From Bacillota bacterium (GTDB lineage Bacteria; Bacillota; Dethiobacteria; Dethiobacterales; Dethiobacteraceae): DNA of 64,000 nt. The notes under the pieces were generated by a model. That model saw only the letters and a list, made by a program, of their open reading frames with translations, was not told the DNA's origin and did no database searches. A program made the translations under genes and the position numbers. Below are positions 29,719 to 37,226 of this stretch, piece after piece (position 1 is the first letter of the stretch; every line of letters starts with the position of its first letter). The DNA lies in the NCBI GenBank assembly GCA_018725565.1, contig QLUR01000002.1, positions 89,662 through 153,661 on the forward strand, read 5' to 3'.

Positions 29719-32094
29719 TTAAAACACCTCCCAGGGTTCGCCCTCGTCCTCGCCCGGTTCTCGTTCTTGCGCTTCGCCCGCCGTCTGGGGTGAGTTTAAA
29801 ACACCCGAAACACCCGAAACACCCAAGAAGTCAATGTTTACGGGGGGTTTTTGCCAGTTGTTTTGCCGGGTGTTTTTAGAATCGGTTTGCAAAACACCCG
29901 GAGACGCGCTGGGTGTTTCGGGTGTTTTTGCTCTGGATCCGGCAAAACACCCGAAGGCATCAGTGTCTAAAAAGTCAATGTTTACGGGGGTTTCTGTTCC
30001 TGCGTCGAGTGTTTCGGGTGTTTCGGGTGTTTTTGAAACACCCGCAGCGCTGGCCGCGCAAAGTTCAAGGCGATACGCCGCGTTCCGCGTCACCCCGTCC
30101 AGGCCGGCTGCCCGGATAACATAGCGCCCGAAGACGCGATCGCGTTTTTTGCTCAACGCGTGTCCCATCCGCTGCAGTGCGCCCGTCCTGCTACGCCCGC
30201 CCCAGACGCTCATCAATAAATCGTGCTCTTTAACAAGCTCAAATAAATCACCGGCCGTAATCGCGCGGTCTCCGGAGCTCCCCCACCATAGGCCGACGGT
30301 GGCCATCCACTCCTGTGTCTCGGTATCCGCCGCCCCGTGCAGACGCGCCCTGTCCCGCAAGAATCCCTGGTATCCGGCCACATCAAGCAGGCCGCCCATC
30401 ACAGCCGCCCATGATTCGTAACGGCCTAATGTTGCGGCACCCCGTGGCTGTCCGGAATCAATCCATATTTTCGCGATGGAGAGACAGGCCGAAACCAATG
30501 CAGGCCGGTTTTCGTGCGCCCAGCCAGGGAGTTCGCGCTTGAAGCCTGTCCGGTCCTCTGGCCGCTCCACCTGTGCGTCAAGTCGAATCGGGATAGTCCG
30601 CCGCGCCATCTCGTCCGACACTTCAACATTGTTGCCGGTTGCAAGCCAAGTGGCACGGTTAGCCAAGTACACCATTTCGGACTTCCCCAGGCGACGGCCA
30701 TTCCAATAGAGGGTCGTCAATGCAGCTTCGAGGTGGGCTGAGCGCAGCGTCCGCACGTTGTCAAGCTGGATGTGGCTGCGCCCTCCCAGCAGCAGTGAAG
30801 TGATTCTTTTTTCCACCTCGTCGCCGTCGCCGACCAACGACATCACAGGAGCAGGCCCGCCGGTCGGCACCAGTGTTGCCACCTCAGCCAACAATCCTTT
30901 GCCCGTTCCTCTCGTTGGCGCGTCAATCAAATAGCATGGTGTCGGACTGGTTATAAGCTCCCTGACGAATGGCTGGAGTAAAAGCGTGGCAGCGTGTGTC
31001 CGGCTCGGTTCATCGGCAAACGGAAAATCACAAAACAGTTCGTCAAGCCAGCCACGCGCTTCCGGCAATGCCATATCCGCGCGAATACCATTCAACCCAT
31101 GCAGGCGCAACAACCACCCGCTGCCGGTGTCGTAACCCTCGGCGTAAAGCAGCCTGCCCCCCTGCAGGAATAGCGGCGCGTGACGCACCCCACGCAGTTC
31201 CGGAAAAGGGATGTCTGCCGCCGGCAGCGCCAAGATGTCTTGCGCCACGTCCATCGGGGGTCTTGCCGGGTTTTCCTCGCCATCGGCGCCGATTTTCAGG
31301 TAGTCTGCGGTTCTGTCCATTTTTCCCCGCAAAGCGGCTACCGTCAGCGGCTCCGCCACGTCTGACGGGCCGATTCGCACGATCTCATTCCCAGTTTTAA
31401 AAAGTTCGGGAGGTTCGTTTGCCGCGTTTAGGCAATCCAATGTATCCGCCGTTATCTCGCGCAGAAAACGGTTCGTGATCAAAATGCCGGGACGTATGTT
31501 GTTCTGACGCGCCGGTTCCCGTTCCTGTTCTTCTGCCACTAGCGTCGCGCCAGACTGCAGCTTCTCCAGTTCCTCGACAAACGGCTTCCCCGATATGTGC
31601 AATTCTGACAGGTCTTTAATCCCGTCTGGCGCGTGAATCACCCGCAAGCCAGGGATGGTTTTTCCTACTCGTTCTGCGAAGTCAACCGCCCCAGGTTCGC
31701 ACCAGAGGAATACCTGCAGCCCGTTAGATACTTTTTCCCAGCCGGGTTTCCAGATCGATTTCCCCGGAACACCCAGAACCGGAATATCGTAATACCATGC
31801 TGTCCAACTATCAGATTCACCCTCGACCAGCAGAACGTAACCAGCCTCACGCGCTTTCTCAAGCCGCTGCAGGCCATATAACGTGGTCTTATCGCCTTTG
31901 CGCCAGCGAAAACGCGTGTCGCCATCTAAAGCTAGCCGGTAACGAACAGCAATTTCCTCACCATCTTCAGCGAAATACGGAATTTTAACAGCTTGATTGC
32001 TTTGTAGTTTGATGGTCTGCAAACCTAGTTCGCGCAAAAACTCCACCGGCAATTTCTTAGCTATCGCTAATTCTTTGAGTGTCAGGTTTGTCAC
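29719..32094 (-). CDS. TOPRIM primase/helicase of the element
   Basis: 791 residues, the largest protein of the element and its likely replication initiator. The N-terminal third is a DnaG-like TOPRIM region (VLLVEGESDSWTAWYY near 90, with the acidic residues). The middle has an ATPase module: P-loop APTRGTGKGLL near 395, Walker B-like SHIQLDN near 440 and an NVEVSDEMARRTIPIRL sensor/finger region near 485, as in superfamily 3 / DUF927-type helicases. The C-terminal ~110 residues are a low-complexity linker made of TPETPET and GVSGVSGV units with a repeated PVNIDFL. ATGA overlap with the CHC2 gene upstream. Confidence 0.88.
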   Translation of the reverse strand: MTNLTLKELAIAKKLPVEFLRELGLQTIKLQSNQAVKIPYFAEDGEEIAVRYRLALDGDTRFRWRKGDKTTLYGLQRLEKAREAGYVLLVEGESDSWTAWYYDIPVLGVPGKSIWKPGWEKVSNGLQVFLWCEPGAVDFAERVGKTIPGLRVIHAPDGIKDLSELHISGKPFVEELEKLQSGATLVAEEQEREPARQNNIRPGILITNRFLREITADTLDCLNAANEPPELFKTGNEIVRIGPSDVAEPLTVAALRGKMDRTADYLKIGADGEENPARPPMDVAQDILALPAADIPFPELRGVRHAPLFLQGGRLLYAEGYDTGSGWLLRLHGLNGIRADMALPEARGWLDELFCDFPFADEPSRTHAATLLLQPFVRELITSPTPCYLIDAPTRGTGKGLLAEVATLVPTGGPAPVMSLVGDGDEVEKRITSLLLGGRSHIQLDNVRTLRSAHLEAALTTLYWNGRRLGKSEMVYLANRATWLATGNNVEVSDEMARRTIPIRLDAQVERPEDRTGFKRELPGWAHENRPALVSACLSIAKIWIDSGQPRGAATLGRYESWAAVMGGLLDVAGYQGFLRDRARLHGAADTETQEWMATVGLWWGSSGDRAITAGDLFELVKEHDLLMSVWGGRSRTGALQRMGHALSKKRDRVFGRYVIRAAGLDGVTRNAAYRLELCAASAAGVSKTPETPETLDAGTETPVNIDFLDTDAFGCFAGSRAKTPETPSASPGVLQTDSKNTRQNNWQKPPVNIDFLGVSGVSGVLNSPQTAGEAQEREPGEDEGEPWEVF
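29800..30043. repeat. Cluster of 11 AACACCC heptamers in both orientations
   Basis: Within 244 bp there are six exact copies of AACACCC (29800, 29809, 29818, 29893, 29946, 30037) and five of its complement (29868, 29911, 29920, 30016, 30025). Neighbouring copies are often exactly 9 bp apart. It lies in the 3' part of the primase gene and encodes its Thr/Pro/Gly/Val/Ser linker. The density and the two orientations are like replication-initiator iterons. Confidence 0.75.
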
Positions 32095-32435
32095 CGCTGG
32101 CCCCCCTTATTTTTGCGCTTAGAATCCTTTTCCCCGGTCGTTATCCTGCGTTTTGTCACTTTGGCGCCGGCATTACCGATAGGCAAAGATACCCCTGCGC
32201 GTGCTGCAAGCCACTTGGCCGCATCCAGTGCGGCAATGTTTTTGCTCAACATCACTAAGTCAACAGCAGAAAATCGCCTGCCGCAGCCGAAACAAAACAG
32301 CCCGTCGTGGTAAACTTTGCATGACGGCGTTTTGTCGTTGTGCGCGGGGTCAGGGCACTGGATCATCCCTGAGCGGTTCGGGTTCAAACCGAGCGCGCTT
32401 ACCAGTCCGCGGCAATCCGCGACTTGCTTAATCAT
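32091..32435 (-). CDS. CHC2 zinc-finger protein (primase N-terminal domain)
   Basis: 114 residues matching the DNA-binding zinc finger of DnaG-type primases: CPDPAHNDKTPSCKVYH, then CFGCGRRFSAVDLVM, about residues 28-62. It is separate from the TOPRIM part, which is encoded next with a four-base overlap, so the two probably form one split primase. The start is unsure: ATG 32435 has no clear ribosome site, while a TTG at 32465 follows GGCGAG. The C-terminus is strongly basic. Confidence 0.85.
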   Translation of the reverse strand: MIKQVADCRGLVSALGLNPNRSGMIQCPDPAHNDKTPSCKVYHDGLFCFGCGRRFSAVDLVMLSKNIAALDAAKWLAARAGVSLPIGNAGAKVTKRRITTGEKDSKRKNKGGQR

Positions 32436-32520
32436 CGAAAAAATGTTACCATTATGGTAGAACAAACCAACTCGCCTCGCTTTCTCCCGTGCTGTCGGCG
32501 CGGGTTTATTTTTTGTGTGC

Positions 32521-32712
32521 CTAAAAATTTCCGTCTAGCCATCTCTCAAGCGCCGCTTTCGGAATAACAATGCGCCGACCGATCCGCAGCGCCGGAAAGT
32601 TTTCGGTTCTGGCCAGGTTATAAACTGTTATCGCGTTAATACCCAGCAGCTTCGCGGCCTCCTGGACCGAGTAAACTAAGCGGTCCGCCTCTAAACATGT
32701 CACTTTGCCCAT
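32521..32712 (-). CDS. Excisionase/HTH_17 DNA-binding protein
   Basis: 63 residues: YSVQEAAKLLGINAITVYNL followed by the wing FPALRIGRRIVIPKAALERW, a classic single-HTH excisionase-like protein. AAGGAGG lies eight bases before the ATG at 32712. It is the second such protein in the element and heads the primase operon, so it may control replication or excision. Confidence 0.88.
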   Translation of the reverse strand: MGKVTCLEADRLVYSVQEAAKLLGINAITVYNLARTENFPALRIGRRIVIPKAALERWLDGNF

Positions 32713-32747
32713 TCGTTTCACCTCCTTATTAAGCGAATTTTGGGCAT

Positions 32748-32778
32748 GAAAAAAGCCGCCCCCTTTCGGGAGCAGCCT
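32748..32778 (-). terminator. Terminator after the MerR-like regulator
   Basis: On the minus strand GCTGCTCCC-GAAA-GGGGGCGGC (nine pairs with G-U) followed by TTTTTT. It separates the regulator at the right end from the primase operon. Confidence 0.8.
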
Positions 32779-32809
32779 AAATCTCTGGTCGGTCGTTCGC
32801 GTGATTCAG

Positions 32810-33364
32810 TTATTTTGTGGAATAGGTTTGGAACATCCGCCACCATAGCCGCGCATACTCGATTGCGACCGCAAACAGTATGTCCTCCTGCATAGCCGTT
32901 AGCAAATTCTCGCGTTCCGGCCCATCGCTTTCGCCGATCTCCTCCGCCATTTGTCGCGCCGCCACCATTTTTGCAAACGCCGCGCCTTCGTCCCAGCGAC
33001 CGTACTCATCCATGACGAAGGCCAGCCGCCGCGACATCGCCACCGTTTTCTTTGTCCAACGGTATCTCCGCATAAACTCTACTGCCGTGGCCGCCTCCGC
33101 GAAGGACTGCTCAGAGAAATCAGCGTGAACGCCTTTTCCTCCCACTCGCTGTTCAGGCGGGGTCATAAGCCCCCATTTTACATAATTGGTTAGAGTTCGC
33201 CGGTCAATCTTTAATTCAAGCATCTCAAGTTTCTGCAAGAGCATTTCCGGGCTCACAACGGAATAACCCACCCTTCTTCTTTTTTTCGCCCTGCGCTTCG
33301 CGAGGGAAGTGTTCCAGTGAACATTGTCCCAGAACAGCGCCTCGGCGCTTCCCAAAAAAGGCAT
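32810..33364 (-). CDS. MerR-like regulator next to attR
   Basis: 184 residues. The middle part (MLELKIDRRTLTNYVKWGLM, then TPPEQRVGGKGVHADF) has the helix-turn-helix plus wing of MerR-type proteins; the C-terminal half is helical. Likely the element's master regulator. The start at 33364 is supported by GGGGGCGGAG upstream; an extension to 33457 would cover its own promoter. It has its own promoter and terminator. Confidence 0.7.
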   Translation of the reverse strand: MPFLGSAEALFWDNVHWNTSLAKRRAKKRRRVGYSVVSPEMLLQKLEMLELKIDRRTLTNYVKWGLMTPPEQRVGGKGVHADFSEQSFAEAATAVEFMRRYRWTKKTVAMSRRLAFVMDEYGRWDEGAAFAKMVAARQMAEEIGESDGPERENLLTAMQEDILFAVAIEYARLWWRMFQTYSTK

Positions 33365-33404
33365 AGCTCCGCCCCCTATACTTGGAAACGTGATTTCTAT
33401 CTTT

Positions 33405-33433
33405 ATGATAGCAGGACTAGTTTCATTTGTCAA
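33405..33433 (-). promoter_or_regulatory. Promoter of the right-end regulator
   Basis: Minus strand TTGACA (33428-33433), 17 bp spacer, TATCAT (33405-33410). Confidence 0.75.
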
Positions 33434-33524
33434 GGGTACTTTAGGCATACCCTGCATTGTACGTTTTAGGCTTTATTATAGGCCGGCATATTCCCGCCCG
33501 CAGGCCGCCCTATTATGTAAACCT

Positions 33525-33548
33525 CGTAAAACAGTTGTAAAACAGTTG
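33525..33548. repeat. Candidate integrase arm-type sites, right end
   Basis: Two TAAAACAG copies ten bases apart, matching the pair at 24454-24477; GGTAAAACAGGG at 33631 may be a third. The rest of 33434-33659 shows no gene. Confidence 0.5.
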
Positions 33549-33659
33549 GGATGCAATTGAAGCAAACCAGACGAAACGAAACAGCTCGCCAATGCCGATT
33601 TTGCTTGATAGATGGAACTTCTTAAAACCAGGTAAAACAGGGTTAAACGGCAATTCTGA

Positions 33660-33706
33660 GACTCACATTCAAGAGGCCGCTGGTTCGATCCCAGCTAGCC
33701 CCACCA
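33660..33706. repeat. attR of the integrated element
   Basis: Exact 47 bp copy of the tRNA-Val 3' end (24348-24394), ending in CCA. Confidence 0.92.
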
Positions 33707-33714
33707 AGTAATAT

Positions 33715-33743
33715 CCCGGAAGTTTCATGCTTCCGGGTTTTTT
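33715..33743 (+). terminator. Displaced terminator of the tRNA transcript
   Basis: CCCGGAAG-TTTCATG-CTTCCGGG followed by TTTTTT, eight bases after attR. It probably ended the tRNA-Ala/tRNA-Val transcript before the element inserted. Confidence 0.85.
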
Positions 33744-33901
33744 GTTTTCTCTGGATAACCCGGCCCTTTCCGGCCTCTGTTTTAATACCGCCGGTGATTA
33801 CCCATATGGTCAGGTCCACGTTAGACCTGATCAGCCCCAGCATTTCGGATTTTTTCCAATTTGGTTTTCAGGTAAAAGAAAAGCCTCTTAGGGCTAAAAT
33901 C

Positions 33902-34063
33902 TCAACATGTCTTTGGTTGTCGCGATCCATCGTTTGCGATTCGGCAGACATCTGAGTATTCCCTCCGAATTAAAACAAGCGAAGATAGGGCAATTCCGGA
34001 CACCAGCACGGTGAAACCCGCAGCCAACCAAAGCTTTTTAGTTCTTGTAACCATAAAGCCCAT
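33902..34063 (-). CDS. Small membrane protein
   Basis: 53 residues with one membrane helix (LWLAAGFTVLVSGIALSSLVL near 11-31) and short charged ends. AAGGAGG lies eight bases before the ATG at 34063. It follows the amine-oxidase-like gene after five bases, so the two are cotranscribed. Not recognised. Confidence 0.65.
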   Translation of the reverse strand: MGFMVTRTKKLWLAAGFTVLVSGIALSSLVLIRREYSDVCRIANDGSRQPKTC

Positions 34064-34068
34064 AACCG

Positions 34069-35349
34069 TTACCTCCTTGTGATCGTTTGCCCGATTGCCG
34101 TCCACATGTCTGCTGTCACCAACCCCAGCCGCCAGAGTGAGATGCCCTGCAGGCGATAACGCTTGGCGACCCCGATTTTTTCAAGGATGCTTTCTCCGGT
34201 TTCGCTCGGAGCGGAGATGGCCAGGACAAGCTTTTCCCGGGGGACAGCGGCCAGCGCCATTTCAACGGCTTGCACCACTCGGTTTAGCGGTTCGGGCTTT
34301 GGCCCGTAATCGTGGGCCATAACGATTATGCGGTCGGCTAATTGACCGAGGGCTGCATAATCATAGCCGAGGAAGGAGCTGTTTGGCGGATGGATGGTGA
34401 GCGTCAGGGTTCTTCCGGCCTCCCGCAGCGGCGGTGCCAGCATGGCAATAAAGCGCGTAAAGCTGTCACGGATCTGTTGCCGCGTTTCCCCTGCAGCGTA
34501 CAGGCCCAGTTCTTCCAGGTTCAGATTAACGCCGTGATAAAGGGCCGCTTCTTGCGCAATAGCGGCAACGGCGCGGGACATGGCCTGTTCATCGTTTAGA
34601 AAAGCGGTGAGCAGCCCGCCGCGGTCGTTCTCGTGGACGACCATTTCTGTCCTGAACCCGAACTTTTTGGCCGTGGCCAGCACTATTTCCCAGCCAGAAG
34701 GCCGCTGCCAGGCTGTGCGCGGACTTCTGGTTAAAAGATTGCCTTGCGCATCGATAGTATACCAGCCTAGGGCCAGCTCTCTCACTGTGTCTGTGTTTCC
34801 GCTGCCGGTAGCTGGGAAGGGCGCGCCGAAAAGGTTGGTCCAGCTGCTGGTTCTGGCATCTCCTAAAGCGTAAAAGCCAATGACGTTCATGGAACTAGGC
34901 GGAGAGACAATTCTTATAGTCCGGGTTTCCGAATCCCAATTTACCAGGCAGCCGAATGCTTCACTGAAAAACCTCAATGGTACGAGCGTCCTGCCATTAA
35001 TGATAACAGGGGGCGCATCGAGCGGGGAAGGCAGGTCATTTACCTGAGCGGTTTTATTATCGATTTGAAGCATAACCCTTGTCTTGCCGTCGCTGGCAGA
35101 GATGGTGCGGGTATCGCCGTCCCAGCTTACGTTTATGTTTATCGCCTCTGCAATCAAGCGAAAAGGGACCAACGTCCGCCCGGTTATAATCTGGGGCGGC
35201 ACGTCAAAGCGTATCGGCAAGCCGTCCAATAAAACGGTAACCACCGGGGGACTGGCCGCTGCCCGTTGGTATGTAGGCGCGGATAGCGATATGACGATAG
35301 CAAACAAAAGCGTGGTTACTGCAAAAAATGCTGACCTTTTCATCGTCAT
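34069..35349 (-). CDS. Secreted protein: copper-amine-oxidase-like repeats plus GH18-like domain
   Basis: 426 residues with a signal peptide (about 1-30). Two stalk-type copper amine oxidase N-like repeats follow (GRTLVPFRLIAEAI near 57 and GRTLVPLRFFSEAFG near 118). A C-terminal TIM-barrel region from about 155 resembles glycoside hydrolase family 18 (FYALGDART, GVNLNLEELG, IVMAHDYGPKPEP). The catalytic Glu of the DxxDxDxE motif is present, but the Asp positions are His and Asn (HGVNLNLE), so catalysis is doubtful. It may be a spore-wall or cell-wall binding protein. Start at 35349 or the second ATG at 35343. Confidence 0.8.
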   Translation of the reverse strand: MTMKRSAFFAVTTLLFAIVISLSAPTYQRAAASPPVVTVLLDGLPIRFDVPPQIITGRTLVPFRLIAEAININVSWDGDTRTISASDGKTRVMLQIDNKTAQVNDLPSPLDAPPVIINGRTLVPLRFFSEAFGCLVNWDSETRTIRIVSPPSSMNVIGFYALGDARTSSWTNLFGAPFPATGSGNTDTVRELALGWYTIDAQGNLLTRSPRTAWQRPSGWEIVLATAKKFGFRTEMVVHENDRGGLLTAFLNDEQAMSRAVAAIAQEAALYHGVNLNLEELGLYAAGETRQQIRDSFTRFIAMLAPPLREAGRTLTLTIHPPNSSFLGYDYAALGQLADRIIVMAHDYGPKPEPLNRVVQAVEMALAAVPREKLVLAISAPSETGESILEKIGVAKRYRLQGISLWRLGLVTADMWTAIGQTITRR

Positions 35350-35685
35350 ATCCCTCCTCTACTGGTTATTTTATCTTATTCTTGAAAGAAGGTAAAGCTA
35401 ATTACCATAAGATGGTAAATTTAGCGGTCTGAGAGGAGAGTTGACTTCCAGCAGCGCATGGCCGGAGCGATAGCGACAGGGATCGCGCGCTTCCTGGGGG
35501 TGCGTCTTCAACCGACGCAATCTTAGTCACTTGCAGAAGCTGCGCTTGTTGCGGGAGTTGATTAATAGGCGGTAATCATCTTTCTTTGCCCCTTCGGGGG
35601 TTTATTTTTATTGCAAAGTAAGTGACACACAAGATACAAAAGCCGCTGAAGTGCTGTGGGAGCTTGTGTTTTGATTCGGTGCTCA
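35350..35685. other. Intergenic region
   Basis: No gene found. A short hairpin GCCCC-TTC-GGGG followed by TTTATTTTT (35589-35611) reads as a plus-strand terminator. The rest may be decayed sequence from an older insertion. Confidence 0.5.
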
Positions 35686-35714
35686 TTGACAAACCAGCTA
35701 CGGCACCGTAAAAT
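35686..35714 (+). promoter_or_regulatory. Promoter of the toxin-antitoxin pair
   Basis: TTGACA at 35686-35691, 17 bp spacer, TAAAAT at 35709-35714. Confidence 0.75.
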
Positions 35715-35787
35715 GTTAATAGCAATGTTCGAACGCTCCAGTCCAACACAGCGCGTAAAAAGAGAGAATTGTCGTCTGGAGGAACAG

Positions 35788-36090
35788 ATGGTTACGAGGA
35801 TGCAAGCACAAGCGGATCTGGTGAAAGCCATTAGTGACATCGCCGCGGCAATGCCGCTGGCGCGAACGGTGCAGCTCTACGAGTTCGCGCTTTTCCTCAA
35901 GTCGCATCCGCTGCCTGCCGAAGAAACATTCGAAGAAATCGCAGCAGATGAGGCGCTATGGGACGCACAATTCGCGGCAACTGACGATGATAAGCTGGCT
36001 GCGCTGGTGGCGTCAGTCGAAGCCGAGATTAATGAAGGTAAAACAGTGCCGATGTTCGACGGACGCGGCGAATTCGTCGAACGCAAATGA
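35788..36090 (+). CDS. Antitoxin of a RelE/ParE-type pair
   Basis: 100 residues, acidic and helical, with the C-terminal pattern LAALVASVEAEINEGKTVPMFDGRGEF common in antitoxins of this group, where the tail wraps the toxin. GGAGG lies five bases before the ATG at 35788; in-frame codons further upstream overlap the promoter. ATGA overlap with the toxin gene. Confidence 0.75.
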   Translation: MVTRMQAQADLVKAISDIAAAMPLARTVQLYEFALFLKSHPLPAEETFEEIAADEALWDAQFAATDDDKLAALVASVEAEINEGKTVPMFDGRGEFVERK

Positions 36091-36353
36091 AGTCGCGAAC
36101 AACTCAATCCTTCTGGAAGCATTATTGGGCTTTGCCTCCTGAGATTCGCCAGAGAGCTCGGCAAGCCTACGCGCTGTGGCGCGATAACCCAGTGCATCCA
36201 AGCCTTTTCTTCAAGCGGATAAAGGAAAGCCAGCCACTCTACCCGGTCCGCATCGGCTTGGCCTATAGAGCGGTGGGGTTGCTCAAAGCAGATACGGTTA
36301 CTTGGTTTTGGATTGGCACCCACGACGAGTATGACCATCTTATCAAAGGGTAG
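36087..36353 (+). CDS. RelE/ParE-superfamily toxin
   Basis: 88 residues beginning MKSRTTQSFWKHYWALPPEI. The family pattern is visible: LPPEIRQRARQAYALW, then HPSLFFKRI, PLYPVRIGLAYRAVG and a C-terminal FWIGTHDEYD. It would be an mRNA interferase or gyrase poison in the wild type. Overlap with the antitoxin fixes the pair. It lies just left of a decayed att site. Confidence 0.82.
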   Translation: MKSRTTQSFWKHYWALPPEIRQRARQAYALWRDNPVHPSLFFKRIKESQPLYPVRIGLAYRAVGLLKADTVTWFWIGTHDEYDHLIKG

Positions 36354-36440
36354 AGATGTAATACTGCCATAAACGGAAAACTATAGAAACAATCAGCGAT
36401 AACAACATAATAAACTCTTATTTTGTTGGATATAATATTT

Positions 36441-36487
36441 GACTCACTTTCAAGAGGCCGCCGGTTCGATCCCAGCTGGCCCCACCC
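36441..36487. repeat. Decayed tRNA-Val 3' end (old att site)
   Basis: Matches attL over 47 bases with four changes, the last being the terminal A of CCA. The tRNA 5' half is absent. A 13 bp hairpin follows at 36497-36531. Confidence 0.85.
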
Positions 36488-36496
36488 AAAAAACTT

Positions 36497-36531
36497 AACA
36501 ACCACGGGGGTTTTCGGTCCCCGTGGTTGTT
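36497..36531 (-). terminator. Minus-strand terminator before the old att site
   Basis: Perfect 13 bp stem (AACAACCACGGGG with CCCCGTGGTTGTT); on the minus strand it is followed by AAGTTTTTTGG. It sits between the integrase stump and the old att site, as the intact integrase terminator does. Confidence 0.7.
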
Positions 36532-36617
36532 CGCTTCCCAGTGAAAAAACCGTTTGCTGTAGCAAAATTTTCTGTGGGCACTATAAAGACGTTTATGGCG
36601 CACCTTATAATGTAACC

Positions 36618-36750
36618 TTATAGTTTAGACAAGAACCCGTCCATGATCCGGGCAGCTTCTTTTTTCATGTCCAGAAGAACATACGCGTAGATATCCAGCG
36701 TGACGTTGATCCGGCTGTACCCAAGTTGCGACTGGACGGATCGCGAATTT
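36618..36750 (-). pseudogene. C-terminal stump of a second tyrosine integrase
   Basis: The last about 43 codons of an integrase remain: SVQSQLGYSRINVTLDIYAY, then LLDMKKEAARIMDGFLSKL and stop. They align with LGHSSI...TLDLYSHV of the intact integrase, including the nucleophile Tyr. The catalytic Arg and HxxR are gone. Its position, 131 bases from the old att site and facing it, copies the arrangement of the intact element. Confidence 0.82.
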
Positions 36751-36886
36751 TTAGGGCTGCTTAATGCCGAGGCGAACCTTCAATCCTTCTTGGAGAACCT
36801 GAGAAAAGTTGACACCTGCTTTTTCCGCACGCTCATTTAACCAGCTTGGCAGGGAGAGGTTTATTCTAACCGACCTATTGTCGTTT
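36751..36886 (-). pseudogene. C-terminal remnant of a HicB-like antitoxin
   Basis: About 41 codons open on the minus strand: RSVRINLSLPSWLNERAEKA, then GVNFSQVLQEGLKVRLGI. This is the ribbon-helix-helix tail typical of HicB antitoxins. The N-terminal half and any HicA toxin are missing. Confidence 0.65.
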
Positions 36887-37226
36887 TCTCTTCAGCAGGC
36901 ATCAAAATCAATCCAATGGCCAGCATAAAAAAATGGGGAGTTTCACCTACTAAATCTTGGACACAGACTACGCATGGCAAGCGGTTGCCGGAGGTTTCCG
37001 CCTATGCTACAATATAGGCAGCCTGCAGCCCTGTGGCAAGAAACTCTTGTCTGCGGCCAAACGCTTTTTTATGGAAGCAAAAAGGGGCTAAGAGTCGGAG
37101 CAAACGCCGTCTCCCAGGGAGGTACTGCAACACTTTATGAAATAGTAGACACCCATGCCGCCTGCGGCACCATCGGAAAGATGTAAGTGGCAGGAGGCTA
37201 TTTGCAGGGTAGAATTACAGGGGGAT
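36887..37226. other. Intergenic region before the MBL hydrolase
   Basis: No gene supported. A promoter (36985-37013) leads into about 215 bases of untranslated sequence with several short inverted repeats; no known riboswitch was recognised. Confidence 0.45.
36985..37013 (+). promoter_or_regulatory. Promoter of the MBL hydrolase gene
   Basis: TTGCCG, 17 bp spacer, TACAAT preceded by TATGC (extended -10). Confidence 0.6.

Larger units (their letters stand above)
24348..33706. mobile_element. tRNA-Val-integrated element, satellite-like (9.3 kb)
   Basis: Bounded by exact 47 bp direct repeats of the tRNA-Val 3' end. Holds an integrase next to attL, a cluster of small genes, two excisionase-like HTH proteins, a CHC2 zinc-finger protein, a TOPRIM primase/helicase and a MerR-like regulator next to attR. 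Nearly all genes are on the minus strand. No capsid, tail, lysis, relaxase or type IV secretion gene is present, so it must rely on a helper phage or conjugative element for transfer. The intact att repeats and open frames suggest it is recent and probably still mobile. Confidence 0.9.

Noticed and set aside
29800..30043. CRISPR-like array
   Set aside because: Units are 7-9 bp, in both orientations, without unique spacers of constant length; no cas genes in the window.
32480..32516. Plus-strand hairpin with T-tract between the CHC2 and HTH genes
   Set aside because: Both flanking genes are on the minus strand, where the hairpin has no T-tract; not called a terminator.
33643..33843. Minus-strand frame of 66 codons across attR
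   Set aside because: It simply reads through the antisense of the tRNA-Val end (GGASWDRT peptide); the same artefact occurs at the other att copies.
36974..37186. 70-codon frame before the MBL hydrolase
   Set aside because: It begins upstream of and overlaps the likely promoter, has no ribosome site and no recognised motif.
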